A DNA stretch of 64,000 nt from Streptomyces sp. SA15 (lineage in GTDB: Bacteria > Actinomycetota > Actinomycetes > Streptomycetales > Streptomycetaceae), in contig NZ_NTGE01000216.1 of NCBI RefSeq assembly GCF_002291145.1, forward strand, positions 58,324 through 122,323, read 5' to 3'. The translations under genes were made by a program, and so were the position numbers. Positions 34,388 to 43,535 of this stretch are shown here, in pieces. The notes beneath the pieces are model-generated. The model searched no databases. It was given only the letters and a program-made list of their open reading frames with translations, and was not told where the DNA came from. The stretch's first letter is position 1. Each line of letters begins with the position of its first letter.

Positions 34388-34804
34388 GGCGAGCCGATAG
34401 TAGGGCTCATGCGGTGGGGTAGGGCGGACGCATATGCACGCGTTGACAGGCACGTTTCTGCAAGGTCATCAAGGGTCAATTCCCTGAGAAAGCAAGGCAG
34501 TTGATCGATCCGATGGTAGGACGTGACTTGTCGGCGTGCACCGGCCTGCCAAGTGGTCGATGTTTCGAAGAGGTCTCAACTCACCTTCACGAGGGATGCG
34601 CGCCACGGAGTGAGCCACCGGCGCATAGATATATGTTTCCGCGCCCCTCGAATCGTGGGCGTTCGTACGATGATGCCCCCGATGCCGGCGTGACGGCCGA
34701 GGTCTGCTCCGACCGGTACGCAGCGGTGCCGAATCCTCATAAGGTGAGGAGTATTGGAAGCTGGCGGTGGTGATGGGCCGCCGGTGGTCGCGAGGAGGAC
34801 TGCG
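34388..34804. other. 417-bp gap between the divergent lacI-type and hisC genes
   Basis: Holds the ribosome binding site GAGGAGG at 34793-34799 of hisC and presumably promoters for both genes. I find no RNA gene, no clear palindromic operator and no coding sequence. Confidence 0.4.
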
Positions 34805-35884
34805 GTGAGCGAGACGAGCCCCAAGCTGCGCGCCGAGCTGGAGGGTATTCCGACGTACAAGCCGGGCAAGCCTGCCGCGGCCGGTGGTCCGGTGGCCTAC
34901 AAGCTGTCCTCCAACGAGAACCCCTATCCGCCGCTGCCCGGCGTGATGGAGACCGTGACGGCCGCGGCCTCGTCCTTCAACCGCTACCCGGACATGGCCT
35001 GCACGGGCCTGATGAGCGAGCTGTCCGAGCGCTTCGCCGTTCCGCTCACCCACCTGGCCACCGGCACCGGCTCGGTCGGTGTCGCCCAGCAGCTGGTGCA
35101 GGCGACCTCCGGACCCGGCGACGAGGTGATCTACGCCTGGCGGTCCTTCGAGGCGTACCCGATCATCACGCAGATCAGCGGCGCGACATCGGTGCAGGTG
35201 CCGCTGACGCCGGGCGATGTGCACGACCTCGACGCCATGGCGGACGCGATCACCGACCGGACCCGGCTGATCTTCGTCTGCAACCCCAACAACCCGACAG
35301 GCACGGTCGTGAAGCGGGCCGAGCTGGAGCGGTTCCTCGACCGGGTGCCCGGCGATGTGCTGGTCGTGCTGGACGAGGCGTACCGCGAGTTCATCCGTGA
35401 CCCCGAGGTGCCCGACGGCGTGGAGCTGTACCGCGACCGGCCGAACGTCTGCGTGCTGCGCACCTTCTCCAAGGCCTACGGGCTGGCCGGCCTGCGCGTC
35501 GGCTTCGCGATCGCTCACGAGCCGGTGGCGGCGGCGCTGCGCAAGACGGCCGTGCCCTTCGGTGTGAGCCAGCTTGCACAGGACGCGGCGATCGCCTCGC
35601 TGCAGGCCGAGGACGAACTGCTCGGCAGGGTCGGCTCACTGGTGTGCGAGCGCACGCGCGTGGTCGACGGGCTGCGCGCCCAGGGCTGGACGGTGCCCGA
35701 GACCCAGGCCAACTTCGTATGGCTCCGTCTGGGGGAGCGCACAGTCAGCTTCGCGGCGGCGTGTGAGCAGGCGGGGGTGGTGATCCGGCCGTTCCCCGGC
35801 GAGGGTGTGCGCGTCACGGTCGGGGAGAACGAGGCGAACGACATCTTCCTGAAGGTGGCGGAGGCGTTCCGGAAGGAGCAGTAG
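34805..35884 (+). CDS. hisC: Histidinol-phosphate/aromatic aminotransferase
   Basis: 359 residues from GTG 34805 with GAGGAGG 6 bp before. Class I/II aminotransferase with the HisC subgroup features: YKLSSNENPYPPLPGV, FNRYPDMAC, GTGSVGVAQQLVQ, VCNPNNPTGTVV, VLDEAYREF, and PLP-Lys223 in RTFSKAYGLAGLRVG, ending FPGEGVRVTVGENEAN. It is separate from any his operon, so it may serve as a phenylalanine/tyrosine aminotransferase rather than in histidine synthesis. Confidence 0.88.
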   Translation: MSETSPKLRAELEGIPTYKPGKPAAAGGPVAYKLSSNENPYPPLPGVMETVTAAASSFNRYPDMACTGLMSELSERFAVPLTHLATGTGSVGVAQQLVQATSGPGDEVIYAWRSFEAYPIITQISGATSVQVPLTPGDVHDLDAMADAITDRTRLIFVCNPNNPTGTVVKRAELERFLDRVPGDVLVVLDEAYREFIRDPEVPDGVELYRDRPNVCVLRTFSKAYGLAGLRVGFAIAHEPVAAALRKTAVPFGVSQLAQDAAIASLQAEDELLGRVGSLVCERTRVVDGLRAQGWTVPETQANFVWLRLGERTVSFAAACEQAGVVIRPFPGEGVRVTVGENEANDIFLKVAEAFRKEQ

Positions 35885-35962
35885 GGCTTCGCGGGGGAGC
35901 GCGAGGGCGTCGCCGCCGGTTCAGAAGGCGACCGTGCCCGGTTCGACGATTTGCCGGGCGTT

Positions 35963-35978
35963 GGTTTCACGTGGAACG
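35963..35978. other. Degenerate parS-like site
   Basis: GGTTTCACGTGGAACG: one core mismatch (A to G) plus both edge bases; upstream of cydA. Confidence 0.5.
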
Positions 35979-36007
35979 GCGACGCCGTGGCGTCTGCATG
36001 CTGCAGT

Positions 36008-36024
36008 TTCAACAGATTGTTGAA
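36008..36024. promoter_or_regulatory. Perfect short palindrome upstream of cydA
   Basis: TTCAACA-GAT-TGTTGAA, 7-bp arms, 178 bp before the cydA start and about 80 bp before the Rex-type site. It does not resemble the Rex consensus, so it could bind another regulator. Confidence 0.4.
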
Positions 36025-36103
36025 GTCTCTGCCAGGGGGTTGACGTGAGAAGGGGGACCCCCCTGTGACTGTCGAAAATCGGTGCGTCATACTTGCTTGT
36101 GAA

Positions 36104-36119
36104 TGTGAACGCTTTCACA
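36104..36119. promoter_or_regulatory. rex site: Rex operator (redox control of the cyd operon)
   Basis: TGTGAACGCTTTCACA matches the Rex operator pattern TGTGAA-N4-TTCACA. In S. coelicolor the NADH-sensing repressor Rex binds this kind of site upstream of cydABCD and releases it when oxygen is low. It lies 83 bp before the cydA start. Confidence 0.85.
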
Positions 36120-36201
36120 AGCCTGCCCAGTTGTTCACGCGATGTTGTGACATAAGGGGCACGCTGCCGCTGTACCACGGCGACGTAAGGAGACTGACGA
36201 C

Positions 36202-37710
36202 GTGGACCTGGCCCTGGCGCCGGAGACATTGGCGCGCTGGCAGTTCGGCATCACCACCGTCTACCACTTCCTCTTCGTCCCTTTGACGATCTCGCTGGCC
36301 GCCCTCACGGCCGGTCTGCAGACCGCGTGGGTGCGCACGGAGAAGGAAAAGTACCTCAGGGCGACCAAGTTCTGGGGCAAGCTCTTCCTGATCAACATCG
36401 CGATGGGGGTGGTCACCGGCATCGTGCAGGAGTTCCAGTTCGGCATGAACTGGTCCGACTACTCGCGCTTCGTCGGTGACGTCTTCGGCGCCCCGCTCGC
36501 GTTCGAGGCCCTGATCGCCTTCTTCTTCGAGTCGACCTTCATCGGTCTGTGGATCTTCGGCTGGGACAAGTTGCCGAAGAAGATCCACCTGGCCTGCATG
36601 TGGATGGTCTCCATCGGCACGATCCTCTCGGCGTACTTCATCCTCGCGGCCAACTCGTGGATGCAGCACCCGGTCGGCTACAAGATCAACGAGGCGAAGG
36701 GGCGGGCCGAGCTCACCGACTTCTGGCTGGTGCTGACCCAGAACACCGCACTCGCCCAGGCCTTCCACACCCTCTCCGCGGCCTTCCTCACCGGTGGCGC
36801 CTTCATGGTCGGCATCTCCGCCTTCCATCTGCTGCGCAAGAAGCACATCCGCGAGATGAAGACCTCGCTGCGGCTCGGCCTGGTCACCGTCGCCGTCGGC
36901 GGCCTGCTCACCGCGGTCAGCGGCGACGTCCTCGGCAAGATCATGTACGAGCAGCAGCCGATGAAGATGGCCGCGGCCGAGGCGCTGTGGGACGGTGAGG
37001 CGCCCGCGCCCTTCTCGGTCTTCGCCTACGGCGACGTCGACGAGGGCCACAACAAGGTCGCCGTCGAGATTCCGGGCCTGCTGTCCTTCCTCGCCAAGGA
37101 CGACTTCACCTCGTACGTCCCCGGCATCAATGACGTCAACAAGGCCGAGCAGGAGAAGTACGGACCCGGCGACTACCGGCCCAACATCCCCGTCGCCTAC
37201 TGGGGCTTCCGCTGGATGATCGGCTTCGGTATGACGTCCTTCGCCGTCGGCCTGGCCGGACTCTGGCTGACCCGGAAGAAGTTCTTGCTGCCGCGGCACC
37301 TGAGGGTCGGCGACGACGAGGTGCCGCATCTGGCCCTGTTCCCGCACAAGGCGCTCGGCCCGAAGCTCTCCACGTGGTACTGGCGCATCGCGATCTGGAC
37401 TCTGGCCTTCCCGCTGATCGCCAACTCCTGGGGCTGGATCTTCACCGAGACGGGCCGCCAGCCGTGGGTCGTCTACGGACTGTTCCAGACCCGCGACGCG
37501 GTCTCCCCCAGCGTCTCCCAGGGCGAGGTCCTCACCTCGATGATCGTCTTCACCAGCTTGTACGCCATCCTCGCCGTCATCGAGGTCAAGCTGCTCGCGA
37601 AGTACGTCAAGGCCGGCCCGCCCGAGCTCACCGAGGCCGACCTCAACCCGCCCACGAAGATCGGCGGCGACTCCCGTGACGCCGACAAGCCGATGGCCTT
37701 CTCGTACTAG
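36202..37710 (+). CDS. cydA: Cytochrome bd quinol oxidase subunit I
   Basis: 502 residues from GTG 36202 with AAGGAG 9 bp upstream. Carries the three haems of this oxygen-scavenging terminal oxidase. Features: TTVYHFLFVPLTISLAALTA with the first haem-ligand His, YSRFVGDVFGAPLAFEALIA, NSWMQHPVGYKINEAKGRAE, the short Q-loop type (F-A-Y-G-D-V-D region), and the conserved WGWIFTETGRQPWVVYG. Nine predicted membrane helices. First gene of cydA-cydB-cydCD; cydB follows after 20 bp. Confidence 0.97.
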   Translation: MDLALAPETLARWQFGITTVYHFLFVPLTISLAALTAGLQTAWVRTEKEKYLRATKFWGKLFLINIAMGVVTGIVQEFQFGMNWSDYSRFVGDVFGAPLAFEALIAFFFESTFIGLWIFGWDKLPKKIHLACMWMVSIGTILSAYFILAANSWMQHPVGYKINEAKGRAELTDFWLVLTQNTALAQAFHTLSAAFLTGGAFMVGISAFHLLRKKHIREMKTSLRLGLVTVAVGGLLTAVSGDVLGKIMYEQQPMKMAAAEALWDGEAPAPFSVFAYGDVDEGHNKVAVEIPGLLSFLAKDDFTSYVPGINDVNKAEQEKYGPGDYRPNIPVAYWGFRWMIGFGMTSFAVGLAGLWLTRKKFLLPRHLRVGDDEVPHLALFPHKALGPKLSTWYWRIAIWTLAFPLIANSWGWIFTETGRQPWVVYGLFQTRDAVSPSVSQGEVLTSMIVFTSLYAILAVIEVKLLAKYVKAGPPELTEADLNPPTKIGGDSRDADKPMAFSY

Positions 37711-37730
37711 GCCGAGGGAGCTGCACAGTC

Positions 37731-38738
37731 ATGGAACTACACGACGTCTGGTTCGTGCTCATCGCCGTCCTGTGGACCGGTTACTTCTTCCTGGAGGGCT
37801 TCGACTTCGGGGTCGGCATCCTCACCAAGCTGCTCGCCCGCGACCGGCCCGAGCGGCGGGTGCTGATCAACACCATCGGACCCGTCTGGGACGGCAACGA
37901 GGTGTGGCTGCTCACGGCGGGCGGCGCGACCTTCGCCGCCTTCCCCGAGTGGTACGCCACGCTCTTCTCCGGCTTCTACCTCCCCCTACTGCTCATCCTT
38001 GTCTGCCTCATCGTCCGGGGTGTCGCCTTCGAGTACCGGGTGAAGCGGCCCGAGGAGAACTGGCAGCGCAACTGGGAGCACGCGATCTTCTGGACCTCGC
38101 TGATCCCGGCGTTCCTGTGGGGCGTGGCCTTCGGCAACATCGTGCGGGGCGTGAAGATCGACCAGAACTTCGACTACGTCGGCACTGTCTGGGACCTGTT
38201 CAACTCCTACGCCCTTCTCGGCGGCCTGGTGACGCTGACGCTGTTCACCTTCCACGGCGCGGTGTTCACGGCGCTCAAGACCGTCGGGGACATCCGGGAG
38301 CGGGCGCGGAAGCTGGCCCTGGGAGTCGGTCTCGCCGCTGCCGCTCTGGCGCTGATCTTCCTGCTGTGGACACAAGTCCACGGCGGTGACGGCAAGAGCC
38401 TGGTCGCGCTGGTCGTGGCGGTCGCCGCACTGGTCGCGGCGCTCGCGGCGAACCAGGCCGGGCGCGAAGGATGGTCGTTCGCCCTGTCCGGCGTCACCAT
38501 CGTGGCCACGGTGGCGATGCTTTTCCTGACGCTCTTCCCGAACGTCATGCCATCCTCGCTCAATGAGGAGTGGAGCCTCACGGTGACCAACGCCTCGTCG
38601 AGCCCTTACACCTTGAAGATCATGACCTGGTGCGCGGCGATTGCTACGCCGATCGTGATGCTCTACCAGGGCTGGACCTACTGGGTGTTCCGCAAGCGGA
38701 TCGGCACGCAGCACATCGCCGCCGACGCCACTCACTGA
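37731..38738 (+). CDS. cydB: Cytochrome bd quinol oxidase subunit II
   Basis: 335 residues with about nine membrane helices. Typical start MELHDVWFVLIAVLWTGYFF, LEGFDFGVGIL, then TIGPVWDGNEVWLLTAGGAT, FAAFPEWYATLFSGFYLPLL, and a C-terminus with NASSSPYTLKIMTW and LYQGWTYWVFRKR. Partner of CydA in the oxidase; begins 20 bp after cydA. Confidence 0.97.
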   Translation: MELHDVWFVLIAVLWTGYFFLEGFDFGVGILTKLLARDRPERRVLINTIGPVWDGNEVWLLTAGGATFAAFPEWYATLFSGFYLPLLLILVCLIVRGVAFEYRVKRPEENWQRNWEHAIFWTSLIPAFLWGVAFGNIVRGVKIDQNFDYVGTVWDLFNSYALLGGLVTLTLFTFHGAVFTALKTVGDIRERARKLALGVGLAAAALALIFLLWTQVHGGDGKSLVALVVAVAALVAALAANQAGREGWSFALSGVTIVATVAMLFLTLFPNVMPSSLNEEWSLTVTNASSSPYTLKIMTWCAAIATPIVMLYQGWTYWVFRKRIGTQHIAADATH

Positions 38739-38772
38739 GTCCGACAGGGGTGCGTTTCACCGTGCTTCACGA

Positions 38773-38788
38773 TGTTTCACGTGAAACA
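38773..38788. other. parS ParB site, perfect consensus
   Basis: TGTTTCACGTGAAACA exactly, between cydB and cydCD; 21 bp before a second copy. Confidence 0.92.
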
Positions 38789-38808
38789 CACCCCTTGGAC
38801 CGAAGGGC

Positions 38809-41800
38809 ATGTTTCACGTGAAACCGATCGATCCGCGTCTCCTCCGATACGCCCGCGCCACCCGGCTCTTCCTGGTGGCGGTCGTCGGCCTGGGTGCCGT
38901 CGGTGCGGGCCTGGTCATCGCACAGGCGATGCTCATCGCCGAGGTCGTGGTGGGCGCCTTCCAGCACAGGATGGCGGTCGCTGAACTCGGCACTCCCCTG
39001 CTGTTGTTGGTGGCCGTCGCGGTCGGACGTGCCCTTGTCGCGTGGCTGACCGAGCTCGCCGCCCACCGCGCCAGCGCGGCTGTGAAGTCGGAGCTACGGG
39101 GGCGGTTGCTGGACCGTGCCGTGGCCCTGGGGCCCGGGTGGCTGACCGGGCAGCGGACCGGCTCGCTGGTCGCCCTCGCCACGCGGGGAGTTGACGCCTT
39201 GGACGACTACTTCTCGCGCTATCTCCCACAGTTGGGGCTCGCGGTGGTCGTGCCGGCGGCGGTGCTGGCGCGGATCGTCACCGAGGACTGGGTCTCGGCG
39301 GCCATCATCGTCGGGACCCTGCCGCTGATCCCGATGTTCATGATGCTGATCGGTTGGGCCACGCAGTCCCGGATGGACCGTCAGTGGCGGCTGCTGTCCC
39401 GGCTCTCCGGGCACTTCCTGGACGTGGTCGCCGGGCTGCCGACCCTGAAGGTGTTCGGGCGAGCCAAGGCTCAGGCCGACTCGATCCGGCGTATCACCGG
39501 CGAGTACCGGCAGGCGACGATGCGGACGCTGCGGATCGCCTTCATCTCCTCCTTCGCGCTGGAGCTGCTCGCGACGATCTCGGTGGCGTTGGTCGCCGTG
39601 ACGATCGGGATGCGGCTCGTCCATGGGGAGATGGACCTGTACATCGGCCTGGTCATCCTTGTGTTGGCGCCCGAGGCGTACCTGCCGCTGCGCCAGGTGG
39701 GGGCGCAGTACCACGCGGCGGCGGAAGGGCTCGCGGCCGCGGAAGAGATCTTCTCGGTGCTGGAGACCCCCGTGCCGGAGTCGGGGACTGGTGCCGTGCC
39801 GGCGGGGGCGCTGTCCTTCGAGGGGGTTACGGTCCGCTATCCCGAACGGTCCGCGGATGCCGTGACAGACGCGTCCTTCACCGTAGAGCCCGGAGAGACG
39901 GTCGCTCTCGTCGGACCGAGCGGCGCGGGCAAGTCGACACTCTTGAACGTGTTGTTGGGATTCGTGCGGCCGACGGAGGGGCTGGTCCGGGTCGGGGGAG
40001 CCGATCTGGCCGACGTAGACCTGGAGCGGTGGCGGTCGCGCATCGCTTGGGTGCCGCAGCGGCCGCACCTGTTCGCCGGGACGATCGCCGAGAACGTACG
40101 GCTGGCCCGGCCCGACGCGGACGATGCCGCCGTACGGCGGGCGCTGGGGGACGCGGGGGCGCTGGAGTTCGTGGACGCGCTGCCGCAGGGAGCCGACACC
40201 CTGCTCGGCGAGGACGGGGCCGGACTGTCCGCCGGACAGCGGCAACGGCTTGCGCTGGCACGGGCGTTCATCGCCGACCGGCCGGTGCTGCTGCTCGACG
40301 AGCCGACGGCGGCGCTCGACGGGGCCACCGAGGGCGAGGTCGTGGAGGCGGTACGGCGGCTGGCGGTGGGGCGGACAGTGCTGCTGGTGGTGCACCGGCC
40401 GGCACTGCTGGCAGTGGCGGACCGGGTGGTGCGACTGGAGGAGCCCGACTCCCCCATACGCATGGCAGCTGCGACCAGGACAGACCGGGCACGCCCGATC
40501 GAGGAGGCGTCAGCCCCCACTGCGGACGCTCCTGAGATCGAGACACCGACGACGGACACCCGTGGTGTTCTCGCACGCGTCCGTGCCATGGCAGGCCCCC
40601 GGCACGGACGGCTCGCCCTCGCCCTGCTGCTCGGCAGCCTGGCGCTCGGCAGTGCCGTCGGCCTCATGGCCACCTCCGGGTGGCTGATCTCGCGGGCCTC
40701 GCAGCAGCCGCCGGTGCTGTATCTGATGGTGGCCGTGACGGCGACGCGGGCCTTCGGTATCGGGCGGGCCGTCTTCCGGTACGCCGAGCGACTCGTCTCG
40801 CACGACGCCGTTCTGCGGATGCTGGCCGACACACGGGTCGCCGTGTACCGGCGGCTGGAGCGGCTGGCGCCCGCCGGACTGCGCCGAACCCGCCGGGGGG
40901 ACCTGCTCTCGCGGCTCGTCGCCGACGTGGACGCCCTGCAGGACTACTGGCTGCGCTGGCTGCTGCCGGCTGGCGCCGCCGTGGCCGTGTCGGCCGCGTC
41001 CGTCGGCTTCACGGCATGGCTGCTGCCGGAGGCCGGCGCCGTGCTCGCGGCCGGGCTGCTGGCGGCCGGTGCCGGCGTCCCGCTGCTCACCGGCGCCGTC
41101 GCACGCCGTGCGGAGCGCAGGCTGGCCCCGGCCCGCGGAGCACTCGCGACGCGCGTGACGGACCTGCTCACCGGCACCGCCGAACTGACCGTCGCCGGAG
41201 CCCTGCCCGGACGTACCGCAGAGGCGCGGCGCGCCGATGGGACGCTCACCCGGATCGCTTCGCGCGCCGCCACCGCCACCGCTCTCGGCGACGGTCTCAC
41301 CGCCCTGCTCTCCGGTCTGACCGTCGCCGCCACGGCCCTCGTGGGCGCCCAGGCGGTCGTCGAGGGGCGGCTGAGCGGCGTGGCCATGGCCGTCGTCGTC
41401 CTCACACCGCTGGCCGCCTTCGAGGCCGTCCTCGGTCTGCCACTCGCCGTGCAGTACCGGCAGCGGGTGCGCAAGAGCGCGGAGCGGGTGTACGAGGTGC
41501 TGGACGCACCTGAGCCCGTGCGTGAGCCGGAACGGCCCCGGCAGGCGCCTGCGTCGCCGTTCCCGGTCGTCGTCAAGGCACTGGCCGCCCGCCACGCCGG
41601 ACAGGACCGGGACGCACTCGCCGGAGTCGATCTGACCCTGGAGGAGGGGCGCCGGATCGCCGTGGTCGGGCTGTCCGGCTCGGGCAAGACGACGCTCGCG
41701 CAGGTGCTGCTGCGCTTCCTGGATGCGGAGGCGGGTTCGTACACCTTGGGCGGCGTGGCCGCCCACGCGCTGGACGGCGACGACGTACGGAAGCTCGTCG

Positions 41801-42309
41801 GGCTGTGCGCGCAGGACGCGCACCTCTTCGACAGCTCGGTGCGCGAGAACCTCCTCCTCGCGAAGAAGGACGCGACCGAGGACGAGCTGCGCGCCGCCCT
41901 CGTACGCGCCCGGCTGCTCGACTGGGCCGACGGCCTCCCCGACGGACTCGACACGCTGGTCGGCGAGCACGGGGAGCGACTGTCCGGCGGGCAGCGGCAG
42001 CGCCTCGCGCTGGCCCGGGCGCTGCTGGCCGACTTCCCCGTCCTGGTGCTCGACGAGCCCGCCGAGCATCTCGACCTGCCGACGGCCGACGCGCTCACCG
42101 CCGACCTGCTGGCCGCCACCGAGGGCCGTACGACGCTGCTCATCACTCACCGACTCGTCGGCCTGGAGGCGGTCGACGAGGTCGTCGTGCTGGACGAGGG
42201 ACGTGTGGCGCAGCGGGGACCGTACACGGAGCTGGCCGCCGTGGACGGGCCGCTGCGGGGGATGGTGGAGCGGGAGGCGGAGTCGGAGCTGTTGGTGGGG
42301 GTGCGCTAG
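38809..42309 (+). CDS. cydCD: CydDC-type ABC exporter, two halves fused
   Basis: 1166 residues. Two complete half-transporters in one chain: membrane domain (about 1-300), ATPase with Walker A GPSGAGKST at 369 and LSAGQRQRLALARA, a linker (about 545-585), second membrane domain, and ATPase with GLSGSGKTT at 954 and LSGGQRQRLALARA. CydDC exports cysteine and glutathione and is needed to assemble cytochrome bd. The fused form is the Streptomyces arrangement. Start may be ATG 38809 (MFHVKP) or GTG 38818; the first has little spacing from GAAGGG, the second has about 9 bp. The start region coincides with a parS. Confidence 0.95.
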   Translation: MFHVKPIDPRLLRYARATRLFLVAVVGLGAVGAGLVIAQAMLIAEVVVGAFQHRMAVAELGTPLLLLVAVAVGRALVAWLTELAAHRASAAVKSELRGRLLDRAVALGPGWLTGQRTGSLVALATRGVDALDDYFSRYLPQLGLAVVVPAAVLARIVTEDWVSAAIIVGTLPLIPMFMMLIGWATQSRMDRQWRLLSRLSGHFLDVVAGLPTLKVFGRAKAQADSIRRITGEYRQATMRTLRIAFISSFALELLATISVALVAVTIGMRLVHGEMDLYIGLVILVLAPEAYLPLRQVGAQYHAAAEGLAAAEEIFSVLETPVPESGTGAVPAGALSFEGVTVRYPERSADAVTDASFTVEPGETVALVGPSGAGKSTLLNVLLGFVRPTEGLVRVGGADLADVDLERWRSRIAWVPQRPHLFAGTIAENVRLARPDADDAAVRRALGDAGALEFVDALPQGADTLLGEDGAGLSAGQRQRLALARAFIADRPVLLLDEPTAALDGATEGEVVEAVRRLAVGRTVLLVVHRPALLAVADRVVRLEEPDSPIRMAAATRTDRARPIEEASAPTADAPEIETPTTDTRGVLARVRAMAGPRHGRLALALLLGSLALGSAVGLMATSGWLISRASQQPPVLYLMVAVTATRAFGIGRAVFRYAERLVSHDAVLRMLADTRVAVYRRLERLAPAGLRRTRRGDLLSRLVADVDALQDYWLRWLLPAGAAVAVSAASVGFTAWLLPEAGAVLAAGLLAAGAGVPLLTGAVARRAERRLAPARGALATRVTDLLTGTAELTVAGALPGRTAEARRADGTLTRIASRAATATALGDGLTALLSGLTVAATALVGAQAVVEGRLSGVAMAVVVLTPLAAFEAVLGLPLAVQYRQRVRKSAERVYEVLDAPEPVREPERPRQAPASPFPVVVKALAARHAGQDRDALAGVDLTLEEGRRIAVVGLSGSGKTTLAQVLLRFLDAEAGSYTLGGVAAHALDGDDVRKLVGLCAQDAHLFDSSVRENLLLAKKDATEDELRAALVRARLLDWADGLPDGLDTLVGEHGERLSGGQRQRLALARALLADFPVLVLDEPAEHLDLPTADALTADLLAATEGRTTLLITHRLVGLEAVDEVVVLDEGRVAQRGPYTELAAVDGPLRGMVEREAESELLVGVR
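38810..38825. other. parS ParB site overlapping the cydCD start codon
   Basis: TGTTTCACGTGAAACC, one edge mismatch. Translated from ATG 38809 it encodes MFHVKP. Confidence 0.88.
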
Positions 42310-42452
42310 CCGGACCGAGCGCGTTACATCGCCGGACGGAAGAGGAGTGACGCCGTACGGGTACTTCTGACTGACCCATCTGCCGCAACCCGTCCCCCAC
42401 CCGTACGACTTGAGCAGGACCGCACCCACCGACGCGGGCCACGATCGCTGAC

Positions 42453-43526
42453 ATGCGCTCACCTCACCGCCACTCGCTGCTTGTTCCGGCGCTGTTGTGC
42501 GCGTTCGCCCTGCTCTTGCTCGCGGCCCGCCCCACCGAGGCCTCCGGCGACGGCGAACACGGCAACCACGGCGCCACCGACACCGGAATCAGCGCGCAGG
42601 TGGCCCGGCTGTACGAGGACGCGGCCGTGGCGACGCAGCAGTACGAGGCGGGGCGGCGCGAGGCCGAGGCACAGCGGGGACGGGCAGAGCGCTACGAGGC
42701 GCTCCTCGACCGCGAGCGGCGGGACATCGCCGTCCTGCACGAGGACCTGGGCCGGATCGCGCGCGCCCAGTACCGCAGTGGCGGCGGTCTTCCGCTCACC
42801 GCGCAGATGATGGTCGCGGACGACCCCGACGAGCTGATGCGCGGTCAGCGGGCCGTGTGGCAGGCGGATCTGGCGCTCAACAACGCGATCGACAAGAGCA
42901 GGCGGGCCGAAGCACGCCTCGCCGCGGACGAGGCGAAGGCAGAGGCGGCCTGGCAGGCGCAGGAGCGGCGGAACACCGAACTCGCCGACCTGAAGAAGGG
43001 CATCGAGGAGAAGCTCCAAGCGGCGCAGTGGCAGTTGCAGGGCCAGGCCGACGCCTCCGTCGCGGCCGGCTCCTGCCGTGGTGCCGTCGGGTTGGACCAG
43101 CCGCGGATGGACTTCACGAGCGCGTGGGTCGCGCCGTTGGAGACCTACACGCTGTCCGCCGAATTCGGCAGCGGCGGTGCGCGGTGGGCGAACCGGCACA
43201 CCGGGCAGGATTTCGCGGTGCCGATCGGCACGCCGGTCCGGGCCGTCGGCGCGGGCCGCGTGGTGAAGGTGTCGTGCGGCGGCGCCTTCGGCATCGAGGC
43301 CGTGATCGCGCACACGGGCGGCTACTACACGCAGTACGCCCACCTCGCCGCCGCCGCCGTCAACCAGGGCGAGCAGGTGAGCATCGGTCAGTGGATCGGG
43401 CAGTCGGGCAGCACCGGCAACTCCACCGGCCCGCATCTGCACTTCGAGGTGCGGCTCACGCCGCAGATGGGCTCGGCGGTGGATCCGGTGAAGTGGCTGT
43501 CGGCACGAGAAGTGAGCCTCCGCTAG
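42453..43526 (+). CDS. Secreted M23-family peptidoglycan endopeptidase
   Basis: 357 residues. Signal peptide at the N-terminus (LLVPALLCAFALLLLAARP, cleavage near EAS), a coiled-coil segment from about 45 to 190 rich in Ala, Arg, Glu and Gln, then a LytM/M23 zinc peptidase domain: HTGQDFAVPIGTPVRAVGAG (H-x3-D), YYTQYAHLAA, and GPHLHFEVRL (H-x-H). The domain order resembles EnvC/NlpD-type proteins that act on or regulate cell-wall cleavage during division. No clear ribosome binding site; divergent from nothing and convergent with a HAD gene 9 bp away. Confidence 0.9.
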   Translation: MRSPHRHSLLVPALLCAFALLLLAARPTEASGDGEHGNHGATDTGISAQVARLYEDAAVATQQYEAGRREAEAQRGRAERYEALLDRERRDIAVLHEDLGRIARAQYRSGGGLPLTAQMMVADDPDELMRGQRAVWQADLALNNAIDKSRRAEARLAADEAKAEAAWQAQERRNTELADLKKGIEEKLQAAQWQLQGQADASVAAGSCRGAVGLDQPRMDFTSAWVAPLETYTLSAEFGSGGARWANRHTGQDFAVPIGTPVRAVGAGRVVKVSCGGAFGIEAVIAHTGGYYTQYAHLAAAAVNQGEQVSIGQWIGQSGSTGNSTGPHLHFEVRLTPQMGSAVDPVKWLSAREVSLR

Positions 43527-43535
43527 GCGGAGCGG

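Noticed and set aside
40510..42462. 650-codon minus-strand open frame opposite cydCD
   Set aside because: Antisense to two intact ABC ATPase domains; no recognisable protein features.
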